Assembly: GCF_900142075.1 (NCBI RefSeq)
Contig: NZ_FQZO01000002.1
Span: 62,001-126,000 of the forward strand
Length of the DNA: 64,000 nt
Reading direction: 5' to 3'
Origin: Clostridium amylolyticum
GTDB lineage: Bacteria; Bacillota; Clostridia; Clostridiales; Clostridiaceae
Part shown: positions 42,599 to 51,149 of the stretch, piece after piece
How the letters are laid out: the number at the start of each line of letters is the position of its first letter
How positions within the stretch are numbered: the first letter of the stretch is position 1
Position numbers and translations under genes: made by a program
Notes under the pieces: model-generated
What the model saw: the letters and a program-made list of their open reading frames with translations, nothing else
The model's database searches: none
What the model was told of the DNA's origin: nothing

Positions 42599-45500
42599 TT
42601 ATTTTCTTTCTACTTTTAGGTCTAACTTTTCACCATTTATGGTTGTTTCAGTGTATTCAGCTTCTGCATTGTATAGAACTTCTACTGAAAGGGTTTCTTT
42701 CTTTATGAAGTCTTCAAACTTTTTAATTACTTCTAGCAGCATATCATTGTGAGCTGCGTAAAGCTTGATTTTGTCGGAAACTTCGAAGCCGCTTTCTTTT
42801 CTCATGTTTTGAACCTTGGAGATTATTTCTCTTAAGTGACCTTCTTCTTTAAGCTCAGCGGTGATGGTGGTGTCAAGAACTACACCCATTTCTCCTTCTC
42901 CTGAGAAGGCATATCCTTCAAGGCCTTGCATAGTTACTAGTAGGTTTTCACTATTTAAAGTAATCTCTTCTCCATTTACATTGATAACTTCAGTACCGCC
43001 ATTTTGAACCTTTTGTGCTAATTCCATCTGATTTTTCTTAGCAATTTCAGCTCTTATAGCAGGTATCAACTTACCATAAGCTCTTCCTAACACTGGAAGG
43101 TTTGGTTTTATTTCAAAATTAACATATTTGGAAAGGTCTGCTCCAAATTGAACTTCTTTAATATTTAACTCATCCTTTATGATATCTCCATAATAAGCTG
43201 GAAGGGATTTAGTGCTTACTAACATCTTTGATAATGGCTGTCTGTTCTTTATGTTAGCACCGTTTCTTGCGCTTCTTCCTAGCTTAACTATCTTAGATGC
43301 CATATCCATCTCTGCTTCTAGCTTTTCATCTACAAGCTCAGCATTATATGAAGGCCATGTACATAAATGTATGCTTTCCTTAGCATCTTTATCCAAAGCA
43401 ACTACTAGATTCTGATAGATTTCTTCTGTAATGAAAGGTACAAAAGGTGCTGCTACCTTAACTAAAGTAGTAAGTACTCTATATAAAGTTACATAAGCCC
43501 CTATCTTATCATCAGTTAAAGTTTCACTCCAGTATCTTGATCTATTTCTTCTTACATACCAGTTGGAAAGCTCATCGGTAAACTCCTCCACAGCAAGAGC
43601 AGCTTGAGTTATCCTATAGGAATGTAAGTCTTCATCTACAGTTTTAACTAATGTGTTAAGCCTTGACATTATCCATTTATCCATCACATTGTCAGATACA
43701 AAATCTGAATATTCTAATGGATTAAATTTATCTATTTCTGCATATAGCACATAGAAGGAATATACATTCCATAAAGTACTTAAGAACTTTCTTCCTGCTT
43801 CTGCTACATCATCCTCTGAGAATCTTGTAGGAAGCCATGGTGCGCTGGCAGTGTAAAAATGCCATCTAGTTGCATCTGCTCCTTGGTTTTCTAGTACATC
43901 TAAAGGATCCACAACATTGCCTTTATGTTTTGACATCTTAATGCCGTGCTTATCTAACACGTGACCTAAAACTATACAGTTTTCAAAAGGACTTTTGTCA
44001 AATATGGCAGTGGATATAGCCAGTAAAGTATAGAACCATCCTCTTGTTTGGTCCACAGCTTCGGAAATAAATTGAGCTGGGAAATTCTTTTCAAATATCT
44101 CTTTGTTTTCAAAGGGGTAATGCCATTGTGCAAAAGGCATGGAACCTGAGTCAAACCAGCAATCTATAACTTCTCCTGTTCTTTTCATAGGCTTTCCACA
44201 ATGAGGACAAGTAAGCTTTATCTCATCGATATAAGGTTTATGAAGTTCTAAACCTTCTGGAACATTTATACCCTTTTCTTCTAATTCTTTTCTGCTTCCT
44301 ATGCATTCTCTATGTCCGCATTCACAATCCCAAATTGGAAGTGGTGTTCCCCAATATCTGTCTCTGGAAATACCCCAGTCTATTACATTTTCAAGGAACT
44401 TACCAAATCTTCCGGTTCTCACGTTATCTGGATACCAGTTAATTTTATCATTATTTTCTAAGAGCTTATCTCTTAGAGAAGTCATTTTTACAAACCAGCT
44501 GTCCTTTGGATAGTAAAGAAGTGCAGTGTCACATCTCCAGCAATGAGGATAGGAGTGAGTGAACTTCTCTGATTTATATAAAAGATTTTTTTCCTTCATG
44601 TACTCTAAAATCTTAGGATCTGCTTTTTTAACAGGCATACCTTTAAAAGGTTCCACTGCATCTACAAACTTTCCTTCTGCATCCACTAGGTTTATTAATG
44701 GAAGGCCGTTCTTTTTACCTAATAGGTTATCATCTTCACCATAAGCAGGAGCAATGTGAACTATACCAGTACCATCGGATAAAGTTACAAAGTCTCCATG
44801 AACGATGTAAAATGCTTTTTCCTCTGGAGTGTAGAATGGGAAAAGCTGCTCATATTCCATGCCAAGAAGAGCTTCACCTTTAAATTCTTTAACTTTTTCA
44901 TATTTCCCATCTAAAACATTTAATAAAGCCTTGGCAAGATATAGATGCTCTCCATTTTGAACAACCTCTACATAATCATAAGATTTATTAATAGCAAGAG
45001 CCACGTTACTTGGAAGTGTCCAAGGAGTAGTTGTCCATGCTAGTATATATTTATTTTCTTCCCCTTTAACCTTAAACTTTACAAATGCTGTAGCTTCTTT
45101 TACATCCTTGTACCCTTGAGCCACTTCGTGAGAAGATAATGCAGTACCACATCTTGGGCAATAAGGAACTATCTTATGACCTTTATATAAAAGATCCTTA
45201 TCCCACATTTGTTTAAGAGCCCACCATACAGACTCTATATAATTGTCATGATAAGTAACATATGGATCATCCATATCTACCCAATATGCTGTCTTCTCTG
45301 ACATTTCTCTCCACATATTAACATAGCTGAAAACACTGCCTTTGCATTCCTTAACAAACTTCTCTACCCCATATTCTTCTATTTGAGGCTTACCAGAAAT
45401 ACCTAATTTCTTTTCAATTTCTAGCTCTACAGGGAGTCCATGAGTATCCCAACCTGCTTTTCTTAGCACGTGGTATCCCTTCATAACCTTATATCTTGGA

Positions 45501-45703
45501 ATTATGTCCTTCATAACCCTGGTAAGCACGTGACCTACGTGTGGTTTACCATTAGCTGTAGGAGGTCCATCATAAAATGTAAATTCTTCTGCTCCGTCAT
45601 TCATGTCAAAGTTTTTTGTTATAACATCTTTTTCTTTCCAGAGATGAGCTATTTCTTTTTCCATATCTACAAAGCTTCTGGAGTTATCAATCTTTTTGTA
45701 CAT
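42599..45703 (-). CDS. ileS: Isoleucyl-tRNA synthetase, type 2 (eukaryotic-like)
   Basis: 1034-residue class I synthetase charging tRNA-Ile, with editing of valine. HIGH as PHVGHV, KMSKS as KMSKHKGN, CP1 editing insert with WTTTPWTLPSN, and cysteine pairs (CPRCG, CPHCG) for zinc. The length and the N-terminal FYDGPPTANGKPHVGHVLTR place it in the ileS2 clade, which in other bacteria resists mupirocin. No second ileS is visible in the window. It is preceded by an isoleucine-specific T-box. GGGG lies before the ATG. Confidence 0.97.
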   Translation of the reverse strand: MYKKIDNSRSFVDMEKEIAHLWKEKDVITKNFDMNDGAEEFTFYDGPPTANGKPHVGHVLTRVMKDIIPRYKVMKGYHVLRKAGWDTHGLPVELEIEKKLGISGKPQIEEYGVEKFVKECKGSVFSYVNMWREMSEKTAYWVDMDDPYVTYHDNYIESVWWALKQMWDKDLLYKGHKIVPYCPRCGTALSSHEVAQGYKDVKEATAFVKFKVKGEENKYILAWTTTPWTLPSNVALAINKSYDYVEVVQNGEHLYLAKALLNVLDGKYEKVKEFKGEALLGMEYEQLFPFYTPEEKAFYIVHGDFVTLSDGTGIVHIAPAYGEDDNLLGKKNGLPLINLVDAEGKFVDAVEPFKGMPVKKADPKILEYMKEKNLLYKSEKFTHSYPHCWRCDTALLYYPKDSWFVKMTSLRDKLLENNDKINWYPDNVRTGRFGKFLENVIDWGISRDRYWGTPLPIWDCECGHRECIGSRKELEEKGINVPEGLELHKPYIDEIKLTCPHCGKPMKRTGEVIDCWFDSGSMPFAQWHYPFENKEIFEKNFPAQFISEAVDQTRGWFYTLLAISTAIFDKSPFENCIVLGHVLDKHGIKMSKHKGNVVDPLDVLENQGADATRWHFYTASAPWLPTRFSEDDVAEAGRKFLSTLWNVYSFYVLYAEIDKFNPLEYSDFVSDNVMDKWIMSRLNTLVKTVDEDLHSYRITQAALAVEEFTDELSNWYVRRNRSRYWSETLTDDKIGAYVTLYRVLTTLVKVAAPFVPFITEEIYQNLVVALDKDAKESIHLCTWPSYNAELVDEKLEAEMDMASKIVKLGRSARNGANIKNRQPLSKMLVSTKSLPAYYGDIIKDELNIKEVQFGADLSKYVNFEIKPNLPVLGRAYGKLIPAIRAEIAKKNQMELAQKVQNGGTEVINVNGEEITLNSENLLVTMQGLEGYAFSGEGEMGVVLDTTITAELKEEGHLREIISKVQNMRKESGFEVSDKIKLYAAHNDMLLEVIKKFEDFIKKETLSVEVLYNAEAEYTETTINGEKLDLKVERK

Positions 45704-45749
45704 TATTAATCCCCTTTCATGAGTTCTATTATCAAATTTTAGTTACAAA

Positions 45750-46057
45750 TAAAAAAAGCTCCATCCATCAGGACGAAGTTCTGTTCGCTATACCACCTAT
45801 AGGTCTGCCTATCATTTATATTAGCATTAAATCTATATTAAACCTACATAGAATTACGGCTTTATAAAAAGAAAGGCTAAAATTCAAGCACCATCATGCT
45901 CTATCCCCTAACGCAGGATTGCGGGTCAGCTTACTCTAAACTTTCAGCCGCCAACTCCCAGGTGATCTTCGCTAAATTCTCACTGCAGCCCTTACACCCT
46001 AGAGACCGCTCTCTTAAAGCTCCAAATCTAACTACTTCTCCTGATCATAGTTTTTCA
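45750..46057 (-). ncRNA. T-box leader of ileS, isoleucine specific
   Basis: On the minus strand: Stem I from about 46050, the AGAGAGCGGT distal loop region, and a specifier loop reading GAAG-ATC-A (complement of 45964-45966 for ATC, an isoleucine codon). The T-box bulge GGTGGTATAGCG lies near 45800. The terminator arms ACTTCGTCC and GGATGGAGCT, then TTTTTTT, are at about 45753-45780. Uncharged tRNA-Ile should allow readthrough into ileS. Confidence 0.94.
45753..45782 (-). terminator. T-box-controlled terminator of ileS
   Basis: ACTTCGTCC / GGATGGAGCT hairpin (TGAT loop, two G-U pairs) followed by seven T on the minus strand. Confidence 0.82.
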
Positions 46058-46061
46058 TTAA

Positions 46062-46090
46062 ATTATAATACTAAAGAAGACAGTTGTCAA
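46062..46090 (-). promoter_or_regulatory. Promoter of the ileS T-box transcript, inside the end of the DUF1232 gene
   Basis: TTGACA (46085-46090), 17-base spacer, TATAAT (46062-46067), both perfect. The -35 and most of the spacer encode the last residues of the DUF1232 protein. Confidence 0.88.
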
Positions 46091-46445
46091 TTATAAGATA
46101 TCCAATAATACACCATATTATAACTATAATAACAGCTCCCCACATAATCTTAGGTTTTCCTTGTTGACCTTCTTCCTTTGCTAGCTTTCTGCACTTCTCT
46201 AATACATGGTTAGGTATAAGTTTTATGGCCAAGGCAATACCTAAAGGGAGTAATATCAAATCATCTAGATATCCTAATATGGGAATAAAGTCCGGTATTA
46301 AATCTATAGGGCTTAACGCATAGGCCACCACTATAGCAGCTACAAACTTAGCATACCAAGGAGTATCCTTATTCTTATAAGCAAGATATAAAACTTTTAT
46401 TTCTAATTTAAGAGCTTTTGCTTTTTCTTTAATTTTATCTAACAT
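46071..46445 (-). CDS. DUF1232 (YkvA-like) small membrane protein
   Basis: About 124 residues. The family core APWYAK-like (DTPWYAKFVAAIVVAYALSPIDLIPDFIP) with the invariant SPIDLIPD motif is followed by GYLDDLILLPLGIALAIKLIP; a C-terminal membrane helix ends the chain. Function is unknown. Two starts are possible: ATG at 46445 after AGAAGGA, which matches family length, or ATG at 46478 after GGAGGA, which lies in a small GGAGG/CCTCC hairpin. The former is chosen. The ileS promoter overlaps its 3' end. Confidence 0.83.
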   Translation of the reverse strand: MLDKIKEKAKALKLEIKVLYLAYKNKDTPWYAKFVAAIVVAYALSPIDLIPDFIPILGYLDDLILLPLGIALAIKLIPNHVLEKCRKLAKEEGQQGKPKIMWGAVIIVIIWCIIGYLIIDNCLL

Positions 46446-46783
46446 GGAAGTCCTTCTAAATTTAGAATCTAAAATCATGGAGGAAATTCCTCCGGAGTCT
46501 CTACTAATTTATGTATATTATAGAAAATCTATTTGAACTTGTCTATAATTGATAAATTTAAATTTACTAATTAATTATATAAGTTATCTAAAATTTCGCC
46601 AGGAATTTTTTCTTACATTCTAAATTAATTTTTAATTATAATTTTTTAATTCTTAATTAACAATCCCCCTTGATTTTTAATTTATCTTGTGGTTTAATAT
46701 AAATAACAAATAATTATTCTCTATTAATAACTTTTCAATTACATTCCCCCTTACTGATAATTGAAATATATGGAGGACTAATT

Positions 46784-47140
46784 ATGGAAAACAATTTTAA
46801 CGAAAAATATGATCAAGCACAGGATAAAGCTAATAAAGAAATATTAGATAAGTCAAAAAAGGAAATGGAGAAACAGGAATCTTCTAAATCTAATAAGAAA
46901 GATGAAGAAGAAAGCGAAGAAGATAAACAACGAAGACTCCAGGAGCTAGTGCTTGATAAACACACAAAAGTATGCTTATGCAAAGCAATTCCTAGACTTA
47001 AAATTAAAGAGGCCATAGCCAATGGAGCTGATACTGTAGAGAAGGTACAAAAAGCTACAGGAGCTGGCTCAGGCGGTTGTGGTGGAAGACGATGTACCCC
47101 CAAGATACAAGAGCTTCTAGAAAAACAACTGAACCAATAG
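46784..47140 (+). CDS. BFD-like [2Fe-2S]-binding protein
   Basis: 118 residues. The N-terminal 60 residues are highly charged and helical (Lys/Glu/Ser-rich). The C-terminal 60 residues form a bacterioferritin-associated-ferredoxin-like domain: C-L-C (VCLCKAIPRLKIKEAI), then GSGGCGGRRC with C-x4-C, the four ligands for a [2Fe-2S] cluster. ATGGAGG precedes the ATG. A strong terminator follows, so it is a single-gene unit. Electron partner unknown. The 46479-46783 gap before it is AT-rich, and I see nothing else in it apart from AATTCT-tail remnants. Confidence 0.85.
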   Translation: MENNFNEKYDQAQDKANKEILDKSKKEMEKQESSKSNKKDEEESEEDKQRRLQELVLDKHTKVCLCKAIPRLKIKEAIANGADTVEKVQKATGAGSGGCGGRRCTPKIQELLEKQLNQ

Positions 47141-47157
47141 TTGATATTTAACCCTCT

Positions 47158-47194
47158 AAAAAAGTGGTATCCAAAAGATACCACTTTTATTTTA
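47158..47194 (+). terminator. Terminator after the BFD-like gene
   Basis: AAAAGTGGTATC pairs with GATACCACTTTT around CAAAA, followed by ATTTTA. Confidence 0.9.
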
Positions 47195-47214
47195 CTTTAT
47201 TGGGTTATATATAA

Positions 47215-48123
47215 TTAAAGTTTTACATCGAAAGCATCTCTTAAACCGTCACCTATAATATTTACGCAGGTAATGGTTAAGAATATGCATACACAAGCAG
47301 GAAGCCAGTACCACCATAAATATTGTAAGGTAAATATGTCTGTAGCAGACTGGGCCATGTTTCCCCAGCTGGGTACAGGGGGTATGACGCCTAACCTTAT
47401 GTAACTTAGTGAAGTTTCAATTAGTACCCCATTAGCAATTCCCATGGTAGATGCTACTATAACAGGGCCTATAGTGTTTGGAAGTATATATTTAAAAAGC
47501 TTCCTGCTATCCTTTATACCCAAAGCCTCTGCTGCTTCCATGAATTCTCTTCCTTTCATGGCTAGCACTTGGCTTCTTATAAGCCTGCATACCCCTGGCC
47601 AAGTTAACATACCAATAATGATCATAACTATATATATCCTCTTATAAGAATATATATCTTGAGTAGACATCAAATCACTAATGAGAATAAATATTGGCAA
47701 GAAAGGCATACTTATAAGTACGTCACTTATTTTCATTATCACTGCATCTACAATTCCACCATAATAGCCTGCAAGAACTCCTAAAACTGTACCAATTAAT
47801 ATTTGAACCAACGAAGCTAAAAAAGCTATGACTAAAGACACTCTTCCTGCATAAAAAAGTCTAGAAAGTAAGTCTCTGCCCAAGGAGTCAGTGCCCAATA
47901 GATGCATAAGGCTAGGCGGAGTATTCATATTAGGAAGATCTAAAGTATCCATTTTATATGGATAGATTATAGGTCCTATTATAGCTGCTATAACTATAAA
48001 GGATAATATGTAAAAAGCCGCCATAGATAACTTGTCCTTTTTAAACCTTCTAAGAGAAACTCTCCAAGGTGAAAGTATCACTTCTTTTTCTGCGGTATTA
48101 TTAACTTCTAATTCCATATCCAT
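47215..48123 (-). CDS. Oligopeptide/nickel-type ABC transporter permease, OppC/DppC family
   Basis: 302 residues, N-terminal cytoplasmic segment with the usual RRFKKDKLSMAAF, about six helices, and the permease motif EAAEALGIKDSRKLFKYILPN (EAA loop) that docks the ATPase. The HLLGTDSLGRDLLSRLFYAGRVSL segment is the OppC signature. GGAGG lies 7 nt before the ATG, which is 2 nt after the OppB-like gene. No ATPase or binding-protein gene is near, so these subunits must come from elsewhere. Substrate unknown: peptides, nickel or another solute. Confidence 0.92.
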   Translation of the reverse strand: MDMELEVNNTAEKEVILSPWRVSLRRFKKDKLSMAAFYILSFIVIAAIIGPIIYPYKMDTLDLPNMNTPPSLMHLLGTDSLGRDLLSRLFYAGRVSLVIAFLASLVQILIGTVLGVLAGYYGGIVDAVIMKISDVLISMPFLPIFILISDLMSTQDIYSYKRIYIVMIIIGMLTWPGVCRLIRSQVLAMKGREFMEAAEALGIKDSRKLFKYILPNTIGPVIVASTMGIANGVLIETSLSYIRLGVIPPVPSWGNMAQSATDIFTLQYLWWYWLPACVCIFLTITCVNIIGDGLRDAFDVKL

Positions 48124-48125
48124 AA

Positions 48126-49043
48126 TTACGCCTCCTTTGCCACTCTTATTCTAGGATCTATTATATGCATAACTATATCAAAGAAATAGTTGAAGGCTAC
48201 GGTAATGAAGGCTAATACTACTACACTACCTAGCATTAAAGGATAATTCCTGTTAAAGGTTGCTTGGGTAATTAACGATCCTATTCCATTAAACTGCAAT
48301 ATAGTCTCTAGCAAGCATCCTGTGAATATGATAGTGTTTAAAGATACACCCACGGCTCCTACTATCCCTACTAAGGAATTTCTCATACCATGCTTAAATA
48401 AAATTTTAAAAGTTCCTAAACCTTTTGATTTAGCTGTTTTTATATAATCCTCTGATAGTATATCAATCATCATGCTTCTGCTGTATTTCATAAATAACGG
48501 AACATTAAGAAGCACTAAAAATACGAAGGTAAGCCTATTATTTACCGTTCCATAAAAATACTCCACAGATACTTTAAATGTATAAAAATAAACAGCCATA
48601 AATATTGTACAGACCACCACCACTGGGCTGCTTATACCTATAAGCACCAGTATTCTGCTAACCCCGTCAAAAACCCCGCCTTTCTTATAAGCAGCTAAGG
48701 CTCCTAATATAACCCCTAATATTATGCTCACACCAAAGGAAAGCACATACATGGAAGCAGAATTTTTTATAACATCTTTTATAATGTCCTTTACAGGCAC
48801 CTTACTTCCAAAGGCATTTCCTAAATCAAAAGTTGCTAACCTTTTACCCCAGTATAAAACTTGTTGTGGTTTAGTTTTATCCAGCCCCAGTTCTCTTCTA
48901 AGTTCATCTTTGTCTTCTCTCTTCATAATAAAGTTGTTAGTATAGTCCCCTGGAAGATAAACAAATAGTGTAATAGAAAATATAAATATAAGTATTAAAG
49001 ATGTGAACATGGAAAATGTTCTTTTAAGCAAATATGTCCTCAT
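48126..49043 (-). CDS. Oligopeptide/nickel-type ABC transporter permease, OppB/DppB family
   Basis: 305 residues with six helices. The N-terminal LLKRTFSMFTSLILIFIFSITLFVYLPGD and the LGLDKTKPQQVLYW region are typical of OppB. The EAA-like loop is DYIKTAKSKGLGTFKILFKHGMRNSL. It is the first gene of a two-gene operon with the OppC-like subunit. TTTGGGGTGAGG precedes the ATG. The promoter must lie in the AT-rich 254-nt gap to the divergent nitroreductase gene. Confidence 0.92.
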   Translation of the reverse strand: MRTYLLKRTFSMFTSLILIFIFSITLFVYLPGDYTNNFIMKREDKDELRRELGLDKTKPQQVLYWGKRLATFDLGNAFGSKVPVKDIIKDVIKNSASMYVLSFGVSIILGVILGALAAYKKGGVFDGVSRILVLIGISSPVVVVCTIFMAVYFYTFKVSVEYFYGTVNNRLTFVFLVLLNVPLFMKYSRSMMIDILSEDYIKTAKSKGLGTFKILFKHGMRNSLVGIVGAVGVSLNTIIFTGCLLETILQFNGIGSLITQATFNRNYPLMLGSVVVLAFITVAFNYFFDIVMHIIDPRIRVAKEA

Positions 49044-49297
49044 AGCCTCACCCCAAATTAAATATTTTGCTTATCTAATATAGTACTACTAAAGGAACAT
49101 ATTGTAAATGTTTCAAAGGTTTATGATATAGTTTAGTTACTACATACATAATTAAGTGGACTTTTAATTTGAACTTTCAATGATAATTTGGTAAAATGTG
49201 CTTTAACTACTAAAAAATATTTTTTTAAAATTAGAATAGATTAATGCTTTTATAAGTATTTTAAATTAGACCTAAAGTAAATAGGAGGTTGAAAATT

Positions 49298-49810
49298 ATG
49301 AATGTTTTAGATGCTATTAAAGGAAGGCGCAGTATAAGAAAATATTCCCCTAAAGCTGTAGAGGAAGAAAAAATAAATAAGATCCTTGAAGCTGGAAGGC
49401 TTGCTCCATCAGCTAGAAACAACCAACCATGGAAGTTTATATTGGTGGATAATAAAGAAATAATAGAAAAGCTATATCATGCAGCTCAAGGTCAAAAACA
49501 GGTGTTAGAGGCCCCTTTAGCCTTAGTGGTTTGTACAGAGGGTTTAAACAGAACTATGATGTGCGGTCAGCCCTCTAATACGGTAGATGCTTCCATAGCC
49601 TTATCTTACATGATGCTAGAAGCTCATGAGCAAGGCCTTGGTACCTGCTGGCTAGGCATGTTTGATACCAATATGGTAAGAGCAATATTAGATATACCTG
49701 ACGATGTCATGGTAGCGGCTATGACCCCATTGGGATATCCTGCAGAAGAACCAGAAGCAAGATCTAGAAAGGAATTACCAGATATAGTTTGTTACAACAG
49801 GTATAAGTAA
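49298..49810 (+). CDS. Nitroreductase-family FMN-dependent oxidoreductase
   Basis: 170-residue flavoprotein. The family opening IKGRRSIRKYSPKAV and the FMN-contacting LAPSARNNQPWKFI are clear; GLGTCWLGMFD and ATPLGYPAE follow in the C-terminal part. Members reduce nitro compounds, quinones or unsaturated thioesters with NAD(P)H. The frame is open from a TTG at 49289, but AGGAGG is 9 nt before the ATG at 49298. It is monocistronic with a strong terminator. Confidence 0.92.
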   Translation: MNVLDAIKGRRSIRKYSPKAVEEEKINKILEAGRLAPSARNNQPWKFILVDNKEIIEKLYHAAQGQKQVLEAPLALVVCTEGLNRTMMCGQPSNTVDASIALSYMMLEAHEQGLGTCWLGMFDTNMVRAILDIPDDVMVAAMTPLGYPAEEPEARSRKELPDIVCYNRYK

Positions 49811-49814
49811 AAAT

Positions 49815-49856
49815 AAAAGCATTGCCTATAATATGTTTAGGCAATGCTTTTATTTT
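49815..49856 (+). terminator. Terminator between the nitroreductase and lipoprotein genes
   Basis: AAAAGCATTGCCTA pairs perfectly with TAGGCAATGCTTTT around a 9-base loop, followed by ATTTT. Confidence 0.92.
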
Positions 49857-49868
49857 AAAATTATATAG

Positions 49869-50372
49869 TTATTTTAATTCAGAAGGCGGCATAAAACTTT
49901 CTGTTTCAATTAAGATTTTCTTATCATCTTTTACAAAATATACTATTCCTTTTTCACTAATTATTTTACTTTCTGCACCTTTTTTATCTACACTGATTTC
50001 CACATCATAATCAGCCTTAAACTTCTCCTTAAAATTATCATCAAAGTTTAATTTTATATTCTTTACTTTCACTGACACGCCTTTTTCCGCTGCAAAGTTA
50101 GGATATAATATAGGGATCCTTTGATTTGTTATACTCTCTAAGTGCTCTTTTGTCACCATATACATCATTTTATCATAATTCTTTCTGCCCTTTTCCTCCA
50201 CCTGATCTAAGGTAAGCTCTTCTGTGTTTATTTCAGTTTCCTTGTATTCCTTAAATACTTTTGTAGCTTCTTTTTTGTCCTTTTCAGTGATTTCTCTACT
50301 AGAAGAACACGCTGTAAATAATAGCATAGAAATGAATAATAACATGAGCATAATAGTTACTATCTTTTTCAT
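49869..50372 (-). CDS. Putative lipoprotein of unknown function
   Basis: 167 residues. An N-terminal signal with lipobox LFTAC (Cys22) anchors it to the outer membrane leaflet. The remaining soluble domain is acidic/basic with a beta-rich C-terminal half (VKVKNIKLNFDDNFKEKFKADYDVEISV). It resembles small clostridial DUF-type lipoproteins, but I recognise no named family. It ends close to the nitroreductase terminator. Confidence 0.75.
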   Translation of the reverse strand: MKKIVTIMLMLLFISMLLFTACSSSREITEKDKKEATKVFKEYKETEINTEELTLDQVEEKGRKNYDKMMYMVTKEHLESITNQRIPILYPNFAAEKGVSVKVKNIKLNFDDNFKEKFKADYDVEISVDKKGAESKIISEKGIVYFVKDDKKILIETESFMPPSELK

Positions 50373-50465
50373 ATAGGCACATCCTTTATATTATATTACA
50401 ACTCTATTATACCATATAAATACTTTTATTAAATATTTTACCAATTAATATTATTTTACTTATGG

Positions 50466-51074
50466 CTAATATTTATTTAATGTATCTTTATATCCCCAGC
50501 ATAAACAGCTTTTAGGATGTCCTGTAATATTTTTTTCTCCCACTGTATAAATCTGCTGAGTGGAATTAAGCCTTTGGCTTTTTCTTAAGAGATTTATAAC
50601 ATAGTCTGCATTGTCCTTAAAGAACTTTTGCAGCACGTTAACTGGAGTGCCCCAGGCTAATATTATCTTATCAGTGTTAAAAATATATTCTTTAAGAAGC
50701 TGCCTATTTTGAATAGCCCTTCCTTCCTCTATAAACAAATTATCATTGCCGCTTATGAAGTCAGGCCCTTTTTCATATAGCTTTTGTATTATGTGATTGC
50801 TTTTGCAACAGCATAGGGGAAAGAGGCTCATTATTATGACTTCTCCAACATCCACTAAATCATGGCTTTGGTATACATATTTTAGTATTCTATATACTTT
50901 GCCATCGCAGTCAGTTTCATCCGCAGCTCCCATGTTTTTTATTATCACTAATAAAGACTCTTTACCTTTACCTTTAAGCCTTATCCTAAGGACATATCTT
51001 CTTTCATTGTCCTTATCAGTTATAGTAAATATACTATTTTTATCTACAAACCTAGGGTACCTATAACGTGCCAT
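50466..51074 (-). CDS. DUF1643-like protein
   Basis: 202 residues. Segments RRYVLRIRLKGKGKESLLVIIKN, AADETDCDGKVYRIL, EVIIMSLFPL and DKIILAWGTPVN follow the order of the DUF1643 pattern, in which the usual LNPSTAD motif is here KNMGAADE. Cysteine pairs near the middle (CCCK) and end (CLCWG) are extra. Function of the family is unknown. The frame is open to 51080; GAGGAG with 8 nt spacing supports the ATG at 51074. Confidence 0.78.
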   Translation of the reverse strand: MARYRYPRFVDKNSIFTITDKDNERRYVLRIRLKGKGKESLLVIIKNMGAADETDCDGKVYRILKYVYQSHDLVDVGEVIIMSLFPLCCCKSNHIIQKLYEKGPDFISGNDNLFIEEGRAIQNRQLLKEYIFNTDKIILAWGTPVNVLQKFFKDNADYVINLLRKSQRLNSTQQIYTVGEKNITGHPKSCLCWGYKDTLNKY

Positions 51075-51149
51075 TAGCAATACTCCTCTAAGTACTTTTT
51101 AATGTAATCTTTATTAATACATATTTAGCTTAGATGAGTTATATTACTA

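Noticed and set aside
42599..45703. Short plus-strand open frames within ileS
   Set aside because: They are shadows of the 1034-residue synthetase and lack ribosome binding sites.
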